A stretch of 64,000 nucleotides of DNA from Lycorma delicatula (taxonomy: Eukaryota; Arthropoda; Insecta; Hemiptera; Fulgoridae). Of the stretch, positions 46,019-59,113 are shown piece after piece; the first letter of the stretch is position 1, and each line of letters starts with the position of its first letter. The position numbers and the translations under genes are program-made. The stretch is taken from the NCBI RefSeq assembly GCF_047948215.1, contig NC_134455.1, forward strand, positions 223,304,526 to 223,368,525. Direction: 5' to 3'. The notes under the pieces are model-generated. The model saw nothing but the letters and a program-made list of their open reading frames with translations, searched no databases and was not told the DNA's origin.

Positions 46019-46626
46019 GTTGGGTCTGGAAGCTGGTCTCCGGCAAAGTCTGGGAGTTGCGGCTCGTCCATTGAAGTCAGACCAAGCTTTCCTTCACCGG
46101 CAAGTTGGGTCCCCACTACAGCGTGGCAATGGTGGCTCCCAGAGCCCCGCAGTGTCGAGTTAGGTCGGCGTCGGTCGTCCTTCGCCGAAGCGGTTCTCCC
46201 TGAGCGATCCCACGCTGGGCCGGCTACTGCTGCTGAGTCCGCCGGCCAGGGCGATTTAAGCCCGGCGAGCTGGAGCGGGAAGGTAGCGTCCGCGTCCAGC
46301 GGCTCCCTCGGCGGGTCGGCCAGACCTGCTGCCGGGAGGTTCCATGTTGAGGCGGCCAGGGAACTTCTTCTGTCTTATTCCTTCTTCTTCTTGGTCTTCT
46401 CCAGATGGTGGTCGACGATGAATTGAATATTCACTCTCGTGCACGCTCTTTTATTGGAGCTTGTGAGTGGTGGGGCCGCAGCGCCGCTATGGTGGGAGAA
46501 TTGTGCGGTTATCTGCGGGGGGGTAGTAATGCTTACATCAGCGCGTACGTATACTGTGCGCCAGCTCACATCTGAGTTGCTACCGTGTTCGTCCGCTGAT
46601 ATTAAATTAGGCATATATGTGGTAAC
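46019..46626 (-). repeat. LTR-like repeat, copy B (inverted)
   Basis: Plus strand starts TGTTGGGTCTGGAAGCTGGT and ends GGCATATATGTGGTAACA, the inverse of the ends of copy A at 12275-12860; AATAAAAGAGCGTG is also shared (GCACGCTCTTTTATT near 46442). GC-rich (roughly 55-60% by eye). Unlike copy A, the internal 300 bp are less degraded at CpG sites, suggesting a younger copy. Confidence 0.6.
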
Positions 46627-46629
46627 AAA

Positions 46630-46631
46630 AT

Positions 46632-46702
<71 letters not shown>
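46630..46702 (+). repeat. (CA)n microsatellite
   Basis: About 35 CA units directly beside the LTR-like repeat. Confidence 0.97.
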
Positions 46703-46706
<4 letters not shown>

Positions 46707-48381
46707 TTTCTACATCTAATTGTCTGACATAAACCAATTTATCTGTAATGAGGTGGTTACTTGTGTTCATAATATATTTATAATGATATAGAAGAAAATT
46801 GTTAATAATTCATTTCTCACATTTGTACTAATGTTGTTCTTGTAATGTAATTCCATCTAAGACCATATCACAACTTTCATATTAACTGAATAGCCAATCA
46901 AATAATTATTTATTAGTTAATAGTTGAATAAAAGAGTAAAACTTAGCATTTATGTTCAATTAAAGAAAACAACACCCTCTTTATGCTCTAAGGAACTTGC
47001 TGTAGATTTTTCAACAACGTTTTCTAAAGTAGACGACATTGTAGGAAAATGTTTCAAATAATCAATACTGCATAAAAAATTGAAATATATTTGCCTCTTC
47101 CAGACTTCTATTAAAACTAAAAATCAATAAGAAAATAATGAAGCCAATTTTGGGTATAAAATGGAATAAAATAACACTTTTATGGATTATTCCAGAAATA
47201 ATCATCTCATCAGGATGGTTTTTGATATGAAATTATCATCATATTAGAATGTGTATAACATCATCGTATTAGAATGAATATGAACTGTTACACTCATTCT
47301 AGGTATTACGACAACATAGTATTGCAAGATAGCTTTGAATAATTCACACATCATTTAAGTTATCTCTATTATGCTATTAAAATACCTTCTTTTACAAATC
47401 AATTTTTAAACAGTCTGAAAACTGCTTAAAATGGTGGTAAAATTATAATAGCAGACAATTATCATCATTACAGTTTTATTACAATGAAAATTTGGTGTCA
47501 AAGGTCTGTGACTAAAGTAAGTTGATAAAAACTGACATTCATCTTCATAGTTGAAGCTAAGGAGAATGATGGAAAGCATTATTACTTTAATATTTTTCTT
47601 CTTTACCAATCACATACACTTTTAATTCTATTCTGTGCTGTTTATACTTAGAAAACCTACATTTCAGGTCCTTCATTTTCTAGTTGTATTCTAATATTTT
47701 CAGTTTTATCTAGTGGATTCCTTCTAAAACCAGATTAATCTAATTACTTCCATTAGGTTTAATATACTGCCTACCAATCTTGTACTTTTATAAGATTCCA
47801 TAAACTTTTCTAAACATCTTCAACTGATACTAAATCAAACAGACTACTTATTTCTACATTTGTTTATGATAGTGGTAAATTATTTTCTTCACAAGAGCTC
47901 TGATAATTATGACCCAAATCTTCTTTTCATGCCTTTCTTGCTTAGACAATCTTTTGTAATTTTACTGCAGAAAAAATTCTGAAATGTAGATGTGTATTAG
48001 GTTCTTCTTCAAGAGGGGGTGTGTAAGATGAAATCTTTGCAGCAAAAATCAAGGAGTACAATTTTGTGATTGTTTAAAATTCTGAATTCTGATTACAAGC
48101 AAAATCTAAAAAAAATCATTTTTTATAACCCAAATAATAAAATCTTGAACATTTGTCAGAATGGTAGCTCTCTGTAATTAAATAGCTGGTGTGGATATAT
48201 CTGGTAATATTCATAAGCTTCTACCTCATCAAATTTATTTTTAATTTTAAAGATATATTTTATGGGACAATTTTTAAAATATATTAAAAATTAGTGTAAA
48301 GTAGAGACATTTTATTTCAAGGTAAAGTCTTGAAAGTTCTTGGTAAATTCTTTGGTTAGGGTACATAAAAGCTATACTTAC
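46703..48381. other. Intron of the antisense ankyrin/MYND gene
   Basis: AT-rich. Nothing beyond weak LINE-like hints near 47640-47960, which I could not substantiate. Confidence 0.45.
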
Positions 48382-48558
48382 ATTGCTTTTTCTATAACAA
48401 CTCTTGTGAGTTTTCCTTTTAGATATCTGGAAATGCGCTCCTGAACATTTTTTATAATTTGATATATACACTTTTGATACTCATTTCTTTTAACTATTAA
48501 ATCATTTTTTACTGGTTTATTCTTTGATTTTGGGGATATCAGTGTTGAAGTACTTTGC
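48382..48558 (-). CDS. Ankyrin/MYND gene, middle exon
   Basis: Acceptor TTAAATTACAG and strong donor GTAAGTATAG on the minus strand. 177 nt; the first base completes the TT left by exon 51325-51431 and the last two bases (AT) join the next exon at 43370. It reads QSTSTLISPKSKNKPVKNDL, IVKRNEYQKCIYQIIKNVQE and RISRYLKGKLTRVVIEKA. It is basic and probably helical. No domain is recognised; it lies between the ankyrin part and the zinc finger. Confidence 0.82.
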
Positions 48559-51324
48559 CTGTAATTTAAGAAGTTATAATGTTCTTATATTGTCTGAGCA
48601 TTATTTATATTTCATGCATTTAATACATACAAAATTATTTTATAAATTTTCAAAACGATTTAACATGGTATCCACTCTAGTCTAATTTTATTAATAAAAT
48701 AGCTAACTACTTCATCTAAACATCTACTTCGCTTTCCATTTCAGAAAAGGAAAATCCTAAAGTTCACCTTGCTTGTTGAGAGGGGACAATGGTGAAGTCA
48801 GATTCATGGATGATTCAAGAAATCAACGGCAAATGATGGAGAAGTCATGGAAAACTGGCCCATTAAAGATATTAAGAACATTCTTTGTTACATAGAACAA
48901 CAAGGTATGGAAACTTAACCAAAGTTAGGTAAATATACCCGCAATTCAAACTCCAGATATTTTCAAAACAGGAAAAAGAAAAATTAAGATATAGCAAAAG
49001 ACTGAAACTAGGAACTTGGATCATTAGAACAATGAATAGGAATGAAATATTGGTAAACAAAAAAAAAAAATGAGGAGAAACAATCTTTATATTCTTGAGG
49101 TAAATGTAATATGAAAAGAAGAAGAAAGTTTTTAAGTATAAGGGAGTATAAATAATAATTGGAAAAGAAATAGATTAGTGTAAATCAAGCTACAAAAATG
49201 TTTCTGAAAGAATAGTGTAAACCAGTCAAAGCTGGCATTAGAAGCTTGGAATAAAGAAATAAATATATATTATTCATACAACATAGGCTTAACATAAATT
49301 AGAATTACAAACAAATTTACAACACAAAAATTTATATGTAATAGCTACAGTTATAGCAACTCATTTATTACTAAAACTTTCCAATATCATAAAACAATAT
49401 TTTTAAGTTTATCTGAATTTAAAAAAATAAATAATAGAAAAGCTTTAGAAAGAAAGTTAATAAACTTAATATTAGAGCAAAATGAAAAGATAAATAAAGA
49501 ATGGAATGGTTTGATGGTGATGACAAGAGACAAATAGAAAAACAAACTTAAAACAAAAAATTAGAAAATGGAAAAAAATAAGGAAATGGATAAATGATAA
49601 CTCAGAGAGTGGTCAAGGACAATGCAGAAATTAAAATAATGAATTACATAAAAAGACATTGGGAATTTAGATAACACTGAAAGACTTGGAGAAAAGTGTT
49701 TTTTCTTTCGGGATACACTTGAGATTAATAAACATCTTCACACTCACCTTGTCTGTCAAGAGTCCGGCAAGGGTAGGGATCTTGACGATGATAGAAGGTT
49801 GTTGGTAGCTATAAACAGTTGGTCCAGAAACTATCGATTTACTGATTATTATTTGGAGATTTTTTTTTAAGAGACTTTGCTAACAAATCTTTGCCCTGGA
49901 ATTCAATCAGTTTTAGATCATGTCTTGCCTGCTTTTTGCCTTTACTAGCGGCTTGAAAGCATGAATTTAGAGAAAACAAATTTAGATTTGTAATGACAAA
50001 CTTGGAATTAAAGCTATAAGGTTCATTCATAGCTAATCAAAACAAAATGTTTTCCTTTGAAGTTAAGGTAGTATTTTTCAGCATTACATGTTACTGCTTT
50101 GTTCAAATACCTGTTCCTTCATGCAATTGATATTAATATGGCCCCAAGTCACTAACAACTTGTCTATCGTCTCTGGTTACATATCAGTGAACTTACCTTA
50201 ATTCACCAGTGTTGTTGATTTTAAATTGCTATCACAGTCACTTTGCAACATCCACACAAACAAAATTATGCAACATAATGCAGGTCTCCTTTTGCTGGCT
50301 TTTCATTCTGAATTTTACATCAGCTAACTATCAAAAGATTTCTTGTAAGCTATGTTTTGCAACAGCTCTGCTTTTCACTGTTTAATCTATTTAGTTAAGA
50401 TTATAAATATGAAATTACACTTTTAAAAATGACCATAGTAGTTGATGCCCAAAACAAAACTGCCAAAAAAATGCACTGGACAAAACCCAATCTTGCATCT
50501 GTGCATTTACATCTACATGCACATCTGGGGTAAGCAATGATATGGTACTTCGGTACTTTCACTTAAGTCAGCTGGGGGATCCCAGACAAGATCAGTGATC
50601 CGGGGCCCAACTGCCTCTCTGCCTGCTCCTTGTCTGAAGAAACTTGTTACTTGCTCAATAATAATAAATATTAGAAAAAAAATCACAATTGCATATTTCA
50701 AGTTGTCTTCTATAATTTTGATAAAAATGAAATTTTTTTTAATTTAATTAAATTTAAATTATTTATTAAAATTAAATTTTATATAATTTAATTAATTTGT
50801 TTAATATATATTTTTATTTAATCAGACACTTTCAGGTGTTTCCCCGACCCTAATATTCTTTAGTACACTTGATTAGTCCATTGTTTTACCTCTGTAATTA
50901 GATAATTCTGATTACTTTTTCATTTCTGTCAAACAAATTTAGCAAAGTTAGATTGCACCTGCAGCTGAATTAAACCATTAGTGAAATTTTTCTGTTTTCA
51001 CACCTAATTTTGGAGAATGAAGCTAGACCGTATTAATTTTAATGAAATGTAGTTATCCTTCCTCTCTTTTTATCATCACTTGCTTACATATTACTTGTAA
51101 TATATTATTTTAATTTATAAATACACTAATTTTTTTTTTATGGTACATTTTGATAATCAAATACATCAATTTTTGAAGTACAAATTCAAAATGGTTTTAA
51201 ATTCATAATTTCTTTCAGATCTTGCAGCCTCAAATTGGACGAAACTCTACAGTATTATTATTAATAATGAGTAATTAACAAGAATGTAAATCTATTTAAG
51301 AATCATTTGCTGTTCTTTACTTAC
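48559..51324. other. Intron of the antisense ankyrin/MYND gene
   Basis: AT-rich. Two minus-strand open stretches (about 49839-49950, AASKGKKQARHDLKLIEFQG; about 50513-50640, GAGREAVGPRITDLVWDPP) look protein-like but lack matching splice signals or phase and are not called. Confidence 0.45.
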
Positions 51325-51431
51325 AATAATTTACCATATTCATTAATCACATAGTTCACAATGTTTTTTTCACCATCACCAGTTAATAGAATAAGAAGTA
51401 AATCAGCTCCATTTATTAATAATGATTCTAG
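51325..51431 (-). CDS. Ankyrin/MYND gene, ankyrin-repeat exon
   Basis: Acceptor TTTTTTTTTTAAG and strong donor GTAAGTAAAG on the minus strand; 107 nt, starting in phase 0 and leaving two bases. It reads LESLLINGADLLLILLTGDG and EKNIVNYVINEYGKL. The LLxxGADxxL pattern is the end of one ankyrin repeat. It starts the chain of six exons whose phases agree to the stop codon at 15881. Confidence 0.82.
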
Positions 51432-52551
51432 CTTAAAAAAAAAATAATTTTAACAATCATTATCTTTAAATAAAATGCCATTCATTGTGTGCTTATAAAA
51501 GAACACAGATTTGTTAAAGAAGAAAGAAAAATTCAAAATAGTAATATGTGTAGAAAATGCAATTATGGATTGACAATTCTTTACTGCACTTACTCAATTA
51601 ATATGAAAAAAATAAGTAAATATTCTCTTAAATCAGTATATGTTTCAAAAATCATACAGCCAGTTAAAATAATATTATAGAATTTCACTGACTGTAATAG
51701 TTTAAAATAAAATATTTATAGAAAAAGGAGTATAACTAGTTTTTAAAATGAAAAAAAATCCTAATTTTTAATTTTGGTTGCTTAAAGATTTAATTAATTG
51801 AAAAAAAAAACTATATGAAACAGCATATTCATAAAAGTTGGTAAGTATTGGTAACCTTTTTGGACAAATCCATTATTAAGTCAAATTTGAAGCTATACCT
51901 TGGTGGAAGGACTTATTACTGGCAATATTTTATTTATAAAAAGTGGTTATCAAAATTTATCATGCTAATCAACAAACTTCAAATCATATATTTCCACATT
52001 GGTGGGTAGGTGGTACAGAATTGATGGGAGTATATTCAACCAACCACATTACAAAAAATACAAAAATGGTTTCTCAAAATACTGTTGACACTGGGTTATT
52101 TCATTGGGGTTTTAAGAGATAATGTTTACTAAATTAAATCACAAACCATGATGTATGATTTAAGGAAATGCTTGTTGTACACTACCTTAATATTACAGAA
52201 AAAATTATAAATGAATTTGTTAGGACTGTAAGTAAGTAAATAGTGTTATACAAATACATGTTGTTGCAATGTCAAAAACACAGCAGAAATCTGAATTCTA
52301 ATATCCATGATATAAATAATACATAGCAACAGATTAACATGCAGTCAAATTACCAGAGGAGAAATGGTTGGAAAATTTATTTAGAGGGATTTTACATAGT
52401 TTACTATCAGCAGCCAATTTAGTTTAGGTTATTAGTTTTTGTAATTCTATAGCCTGGTATTCATAATATGGTATTGTTTCTGTTAAAAACTTTTAAATAA
52501 TTTTATAATATTGTTTTTAAATTTAAAAAAAACATGGCATTTATTTAATTC
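51432..52551. other. Intron of the antisense ankyrin/MYND gene
   Basis: AT-rich; nothing recognised. Confidence 0.45.
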
Positions 52552-52559
52552 AGATAACC

Positions 52560-55142
52560 TAGTGTTTCCCAACCTTTCTGATGTCCCGGAACCCCCTGTA
52601 GTGACTTTTTAATTCTAAGCAGGCCCCATGAAATCAAAAATTATTTTTTAAGTATATTTAAAAAAAAAATAGGTATCATAAAGATATAATGATAAATACA
52701 ATTTTACAACACTAAATGTGTCATTACCATTTATGATACTGTATTATAAATGGAGATATATAGATGATAATATTATATTATGGATGGAATGCGTTGTAAA
52801 TGGAGATAGGCAGAAAAATACGATCATACCATTCTGACCTAGTATTATGAATTTAACATTCACCTAATATAATGGCAGATGCTGATTTTCAGATGACAAC
52901 TTCCATATGTATGGATCAAAATTTTATAACTTCAGACATAGATCTGGCTCCATGTTAAGTCTGTTCCTATATTTATTTTTCATGTGCGACAGATGAGAAA
53001 AAGTTGTCTTACACAAATATTTAATGACAAATGGTAACAGATGTCTTACAGTCCTTTTAAAAATTTCTGGATAAACAGCTTTAGATTAGAACCAAAACTC
53101 CAGTAACAGTAATGAAAGAAACAGGATACTGAACGTAGAAACAAGACAGCTCGATAAGTTGTTCTTCGACAGAAGAAAGTTCATATTCCGGGTCTGGAAC
53201 GGGAATTTTCATCCAATCATTTTTTCCATGATAAATCTGAAAATACAAACTTCATAAAACCAATCAAAATCACTAACTTCAACTTTCAGCAACATCAATA
53301 GAAAGGGTTGTTCACTGAAATCATTTAGTGAGTAAAAGGAATCATTTTTCCCTTTTTCCAAATGGCTGACCATACATTTATCTTCTTGATTGTTGCCAAT
53401 ACTCAAGTCTTGACTTGAGTATTTAAGATTTACAAATCTCCACCAAATAAGCAAGAAACGCGAGCCATGTGAAATCATTTAATTTGAGTGTTAACTCAAA
53501 TTTACGATTTAAGAGGAACAACAACCTTACTTTACTTCATCATGAAGCTCAAACAACCATGTCAGAACTTTACTCCAAGACAACCATCAAATTTCCAAGT
53601 TCAATAATTTCTTTGTAATGAAATGAGAGTATTCATAAATATTCTCATTTCATTAAAAAGAGCAGAAAGTAATAGGTATTAAAAAGGATGGGCGTTAATG
53701 AAATTTTCAATTTTTACTGCTTCGTCTAGAATGGTTTTAATTTTTAAGGACATACTACATGTAACTAGTACTTTCGTGTTATAAACAACAATGTGACCAT
53801 TTCACAAAGGTGCAACTTTCTGGATGTATAAGACCAAATATTTATCCACTCCCAACATTGCCTTGGCAACATCTGTGCTTATATCTACACATTTTTTTCA
53901 TAGAACTTTATTTATAGTTATGAAGTCATTGAGAATGTTGATGCCACAAAATCTACCAGATTAACATTATTTTAAATCGTGACTTCAGTCAACTAACAGA
54001 AAATATTCACTATTAGGTAAAACTGTTGTTGCAAAATATTTTTCACATTTTGAGCCACCCTGTCGATTCTTCTTTTCATAATATTGTAGGTTAATGATAG
54101 ACACCTCATTGGCATGTTTTTCACTATATAAGTTCTTTGCTATCGCTTTTGTAGCATGCAAAATTAAATCATTCTCAGTTATACAGAGTTTTTCATTTCT
54201 AATAATCAGAAGGGTGATTTTGTAAGAGGCAAGAGCAGCATTTTCTTTTTGATTTTCACTCACAGACTCCTTAACTAAATTATGTGAACCATGAATTTGC
54301 AGTTATTTTGTTTTCAAAATATTCTAATGGCTTATTAACTGATTCGTTATGTTTTGTTTCAAGCGTTTTTTCTTCGACGGTTTCATGATTCAATCAATGA
54401 ACACTTCACAACAAGGAACGTATTGTGGTCTTTCTTCGCAGTCTTTAATCTGAACAGTAAATCCCATTTGTAAATAGGATGGGCAATATTTGCTCAATTT
54501 TATTCTGTGATGAACTTTATATGCACTACTAGTATTTTGACAACACTAGATCCACTCAAAGCATTGTGTCTTGTGTTTCAACAATTCACACTTTAACCAC
54601 CAATCCTTAACACTAAATGAGATCGTGAACAAATTTAAGATCAGAAATTTTGTTTTGAACTCAATTATTTGATCAGAAGAATTTACTGTGTATTATAAAA
54701 ATTCACTGCAATAAACCAAAGGAACACAAGTTTTTTACTCTGCCATTGAAGTGAATAAAAAACATGGTCACTGGTCCCACTTCACTTGACAAAACAGGGA
54801 TGACTCTGGTGGGGAGGAGGGTAATAAAGACAACATTCCATCCTGACACAGGGGTTTGAGGTAGAATTGACCAGCCAGAAAAAATTTTTTGAAAACCTAT
54901 AAAAAAATTGGTTATTCATTTCTTCTTCACAAAGTGGAGTGGTACTAACATTTATGTTAAATTTTACTTAAACCATGGTCCTTGAGAGCCTGAAATGTAT
55001 ATTACAAATACCACAGGTATGAGCAACAACTTTAATGAAAATAAAATATGTCCTGTGGATCATCTTTCAATCTCTCATGGTCACCAAGGTGTCCCACAGG
55101 AAACCTGGATATCCTATATTTCCCATATAGTGGAAAACACTG
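52560..55142 (-). mobile_element. hAT element 2 with 8-bp target duplication
   Basis: Left end TAGTGTTTCCCAACCTTTC at 52560, right end GGAAAACACTG ending at 55142. Flanks are AGATAACC (52552-52559) and AGATAAAC (55143-55150), a 7/8 match to an 8-bp hAT duplication. About 2.58 kb with a minus-strand transposase relic. Confidence 0.8.
52850..54490 (-). pseudogene. hAT transposase relic 2
   Basis: BED-finger remnant MGFTVQIKDCEERPQYVPCC at about 54480-54410; frame 54263-53985 with ENAALASYKITLLIIRNEKL, CITENDLILHATKAIAKNLY and HANEVSI, the usual helical insertion before the catalytic core; and the hATC end HLLPFVIKYLCKTTFSHLSH, MKNKYRNRLNMEPDLCLKL at about 53060-52880. Interrupted by many stops. 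It belongs to the same broad group as hAT 1 but is a different family. Confidence 0.82.
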
Positions 55143-56530
55143 AGATAAACAATTTAAAAATTAATAAAAATTAAAGTGTAATAAAGTGTAATTAGTTTCA
55201 TTTACTGTATTATTTTTCGATTTATGTACCTTAGATTGTTGGTATTTTAATTGGTTGCTGTCATTTATAATTTATGCCTTTATAAAAACTAATTGAAGAG
55301 TGTTGTATATTAGTATTTATATTAATTTCATCAATGATAAGAATTTTATTCTTCACTGATAAATCCAAGGTTATAAGATAACCAATTTATTCATAAGTTA
55401 TTTATATAAGGTTATAAGATAACAGTGATTTATCACTGATAAACCCAGGGTTATAAGATGAATTACTGAAGTAAAATTTTAAAATATGTATGCTAATAAA
55501 AAGGGACCAGAGGACTATAAAGTAAATAAAAATTGATATTTACAAATACATGTCAAGCATTGTCAAACATGGCAAAAGTTGATCGATCTGTTGTGTACGA
55601 GGCTTTTAAGAAATGGCATATTGTGTGCAATGTATAATTTAATAGGGGTGATTATAGTTTAATATTTGTATTCCTAGGTTTTGTTTATCACTGTGTTCTG
55701 TTAGTTTTTGCACCATTTTATAATCTACATTTTATTTTTGGTCTTTAAAGAAACAAATGTTTTTGAAAGTGTTACCTATCTTATGTGTGTGGCTGTTCAT
55801 CATATATTTTCATCATCTGATGTGTTTATGATTTTGTTCTGCATTTTACGAAAAGTATTCTCTGTTAATATGGATGTGTAACTGTTACCATGAGATAGAT
55901 AATTTATTGTGTTAAATTCACTGGAGTTGTTAGATAACATAATTATTTATATTAGCTGATCTGTGAAGAAAAGCTACATGTTTTTGCTCAATAATTTATT
56001 ACATGTTTTGTAGATAAGAGAGTCATTTGTGATGGGATTTCTATAAATTTTGAAAATATCATTGCTGTTACTTTGGATATAGAAAGATCTATGTTTGCTT
56101 ATAATGAACTGTAAATGAGAGTAACTTATTGATGAATTAAAGGGATATATAAAACTAGCATCTCTGTCGCAACTTTGCTTGTACTATTTGGTTACTTGCA
56201 TTTTCTGTGAGGTAGGTGCAGCCAGTTGCACTGCTTATTCAGTAACACTGGCAGTGACAGTGGCTGTGTTGGTTGAGCTGTCATGTTGTTCACCATTGCA
56301 CCCTTTAACAAATCAAAATTTAAAAAAAATTCTAACTGTTGTTAGATATTTATCTGAAAAGTATTTCCAAGCCCAAATGTACTGATTATCTCATTTATTA
56401 TAGTTGGAAATTGGGAAAATTTGCAAACATTGTTAAACATTTTTTTACTGTTGTTGAGGTGCAACATTACACTAAACTAATTAAACAACTGCTTTCATAA
56501 ATGAATTTTTTAGTGATCATGGTTTATTAC
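55143..56530. other. Intron of the antisense ankyrin/MYND gene
   Basis: AT-rich. Contains a small tandem array near 55365-55455 with three AAGGTTATAAGATAA-type units. No exon supported. Confidence 0.5.
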
Positions 56531-56571
56531 CTCAGAGGTTTGACAACACCAGGTTTTTTCTTTGGAGTTAC
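56531..56571 (-). CDS. Possible 41-nt microexon of the ankyrin/MYND gene
   Basis: Acceptor TTTTTTCTTTCAG and donor GTAATA bracket 41 nt reading VTPKKKPGVVKPL plus two bases. It starts in phase 0, matching the end of exon 58449-58642. Its exit phase does not fit exon 51325-51431, so either another exon lies between or the call is wrong. Confidence 0.4.
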
Positions 56572-56861
56572 CTGAAAGAAAAAACAATAAACCACAAATA
56601 CTAGAACAACTGAAGGCCATTATTGATGAAGCTGTATTAAATACCCAGTCATAACCTCTTGAAAAAACAGTTGCAAGACACATAGTGAAAAAGAATGTAA
56701 ACATATATTCAGAAAGATGCCAACCACTTTCAGCATTTACTATAGAATTTAACGTGACTAGTATAATAATTTATATTATTATGATACATTTTATAATATT
56801 GATACTTTGTCATTTAAGAATCATAGGCTATCATAGATGATGGGCTGTGTTTAACATACAG

Positions 56862-56907
<46 letters not shown>

Positions 56908-58448
56908 GGAAGTTAGAAGTTAGTTATTTTCTGAATCAAGTTTAGTGGTATTTTTGTAAAATCTTATTACTGTATTTATCAGTGTTAATGATCTGTTGTC
57001 TCATATAACTAATTTATGCTATTTTTATTTGCTGTCACCATAAAATTACAATCGGCTAACATTAAAGTGAAAAACAACAGTTCCAGTCATTAAACTTCAA
57101 TTAAAAAATTATAGAAACAATATAAGTATATATAAGTATATATAAGTTTTATATATGTTATAATAAATTTTTATCAGTTTATCATTAAAAATTGATTACT
57201 TAATCTTGTTTCTCTGCCCACAGGCATGCAAAAAGAACAATTTTATGACTGCTTTAGATATTGTTATGCAACTCAATTTTTTTTTCTTGTGAATATTTAC
57301 GTTCATAATAGCTCTGCCAGCCAAAATTTATTTACTTTATTTTTTTTAATATTATCCTTAAGAAATGCATTAGAGCTCCTACCAACTTTTTTTTATTTCA
57401 AACAACTAATTTTTCACTTATATTTAAAGATTACATTCAATAATGTAATTGTTATTGCTAATCCATTAAGATTATTCTCATTTCTCATACTGTACTTGAT
57501 AGAAAAAAAATAGTGTAGTGTATTATAAACTTTATTCTTTTTTTCAATTAGTTTCATAGACTATGGAACATTCATACACAGGTTAACTCAAGTACTAAAA
57601 TGCTAGAATGAGTTACTACAAAAGTGGCTGAGTAATATGAACAATTAGAGTTGTTTTACTAGAGTCTGTCTTTGTAATGGTTGCTGCAGTTAAACAAAAT
57701 ACTGTTAATCAAAAACTAGCTAATTTTTTGTTTTGGAATGGATCTTCGTTTATGTCATTACATGAACCTGACACTAATATACTAAAATTAGATTTTCTTT
57801 TCTTTACTGTACTATTAAAATTTTTATTTATTTTCTTTAGTTGCACTGGTTATATTATTGTCATCATTAGTCAATAACAATAACAAACACTTGCAGGAGA
57901 TTGACACCCATTTAACTTCAGAGATGATGTGGCTTCAGGCCATTGGCACTTAATTGTGTTCATACTTTCAAATTTCCAGTATGTTACTCCCTGAAATCTG
58001 TAGATGTGATCATCAGTTTGTCAGAGCCTAATGTATTATTATAATTACTTTTAACTTTAATACATTACCATTTAGATTATTAAATTTAAATTAATTACAA
58101 TAATTGTATTATGTTAAAATATAAGAAGTTTATTAAGAAATACTATCTTGATAATAGACAGGGTCCTGGATAAGATGGTAAACTTCACATCTTATGACCT
58201 GAAATATTTCAGAGTATTCTGAAAATTGAAGTAATGATAAAATATCAGTGGTTGAAACCATGTTCAATAAACCATTAATCCATGGTTAAACCATAATTCA
58301 TTGAAGTTAAATAATGCAGGGTATAGTTTCATTACATACTATTGGCATTTTTAGTGGCTGTTACGGGCTGGTCCAAATCAGCCAACTATTTTTTTAAAAG
58401 TATTTTATAATTCTAAAATTATTTTTTGTAAAAAAATTATTAACTTAC
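56572..58448. other. Intron of the antisense ankyrin/MYND gene
   Basis: AT-rich, with a (TA)n microsatellite at about 56866-56902. No further exon supported. The open frame at 57226-57513 follows a good acceptor but is hydrophobic low-complexity sequence and is not called. Confidence 0.45.
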
Positions 58449-58642
58449 CAATTCTGGACTTATGTCAGCATCAAAATTGCTTTTATGCATTAAAACAGTC
58501 AAAGCAAAACCTAAATCTGAAGCAAGTTCAATGTTTGGATTCACACCAGAATTTAACAAACACAATACCATGTCTTTATCTTTTCTTATGATTGCCGTTG
58601 ATAAAGGTGTATGACCAAGGAAAAGAATGTCTGGTTTGGTAA
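58449..58642 (-). CDS. Ankyrin/MYND gene, upstream ankyrin-repeat exon
   Basis: Strong donor GTAAGTTA on the minus strand below 58449; the best acceptor is TTGGTACGAG above 58642, with CCAAACCAG as an alternative further in. It reads TKPDILFLGHTPLSTAIIRK then DKDMVLCLLNSGVNPNIELA and HKSNFDADISPEL. G-H-T-P-L-S-x-A and VLCLLNSGVNPN are classic ankyrin-repeat motifs. It ends in phase 0. Same strand and domain type as the exons downstream, so probably the same gene. Exons further 5' lie beyond or within the transposon-rich end of the window and were not found. Confidence 0.7.
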
Positions 58643-59113
58643 CTCGTACCAAAGAAGAAACAATGACACAAAAATACTGTCACAACAGATTTAAAGAAAT
58701 GCTAAGTAATAATTTTAATAGTGTTATGTGTAAGTATATTTTACACTTAAGGCAAGTGTGACCATAAAAAATAAAAAAAATATTGGGTTTTTTTTAATTT
58801 TGCACCATGTGATTGTTATAAATTTATTTCTGTACAATACCATGTAAATATTGTTCATACAATAAAAAATTTGGAAGATATAAATATTTTTGCAAAGTGT
58901 TGTTTAGACCTGAAATGAATTTCAAGATTGAAATTTTTCTGATATTTTTCTACATAATACTGATTTAGTACTTTTATTTTTTATACATCATAGTTTTGTT
59001 TTAACTGTTTCTAACAGTCATTGCCATTGGTAACATGACATCTGTTGCTGTTTATTTATTCACACATGCTATTCCTAAAAAATTATGTTGTAAATTTCTG
59101 TTTTGTTTTCATT

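Noticed and set aside
49839..50030. Minus-strand frame with KGKKQARHDLKLIEF
   Set aside because: Acceptor-like CAAG but no consistent phase; looks like an old remnant.
50513..50701. Minus-strand frame with GPRITDLVWDPPADL
   Set aside because: No paired splice sites in agreement with the ankyrin/MYND gene and no recognised homologue.
57226..57513. Plus-strand frame after a good acceptor (CTGCCCACAG)
   Set aside because: Hydrophobic, low-complexity translation in AT-rich DNA with no donor in phase; probably chance.
57677..57877. Short plus-strand frame near 57.7 kb
   Set aside because: Random-length frame in AT-rich intron.
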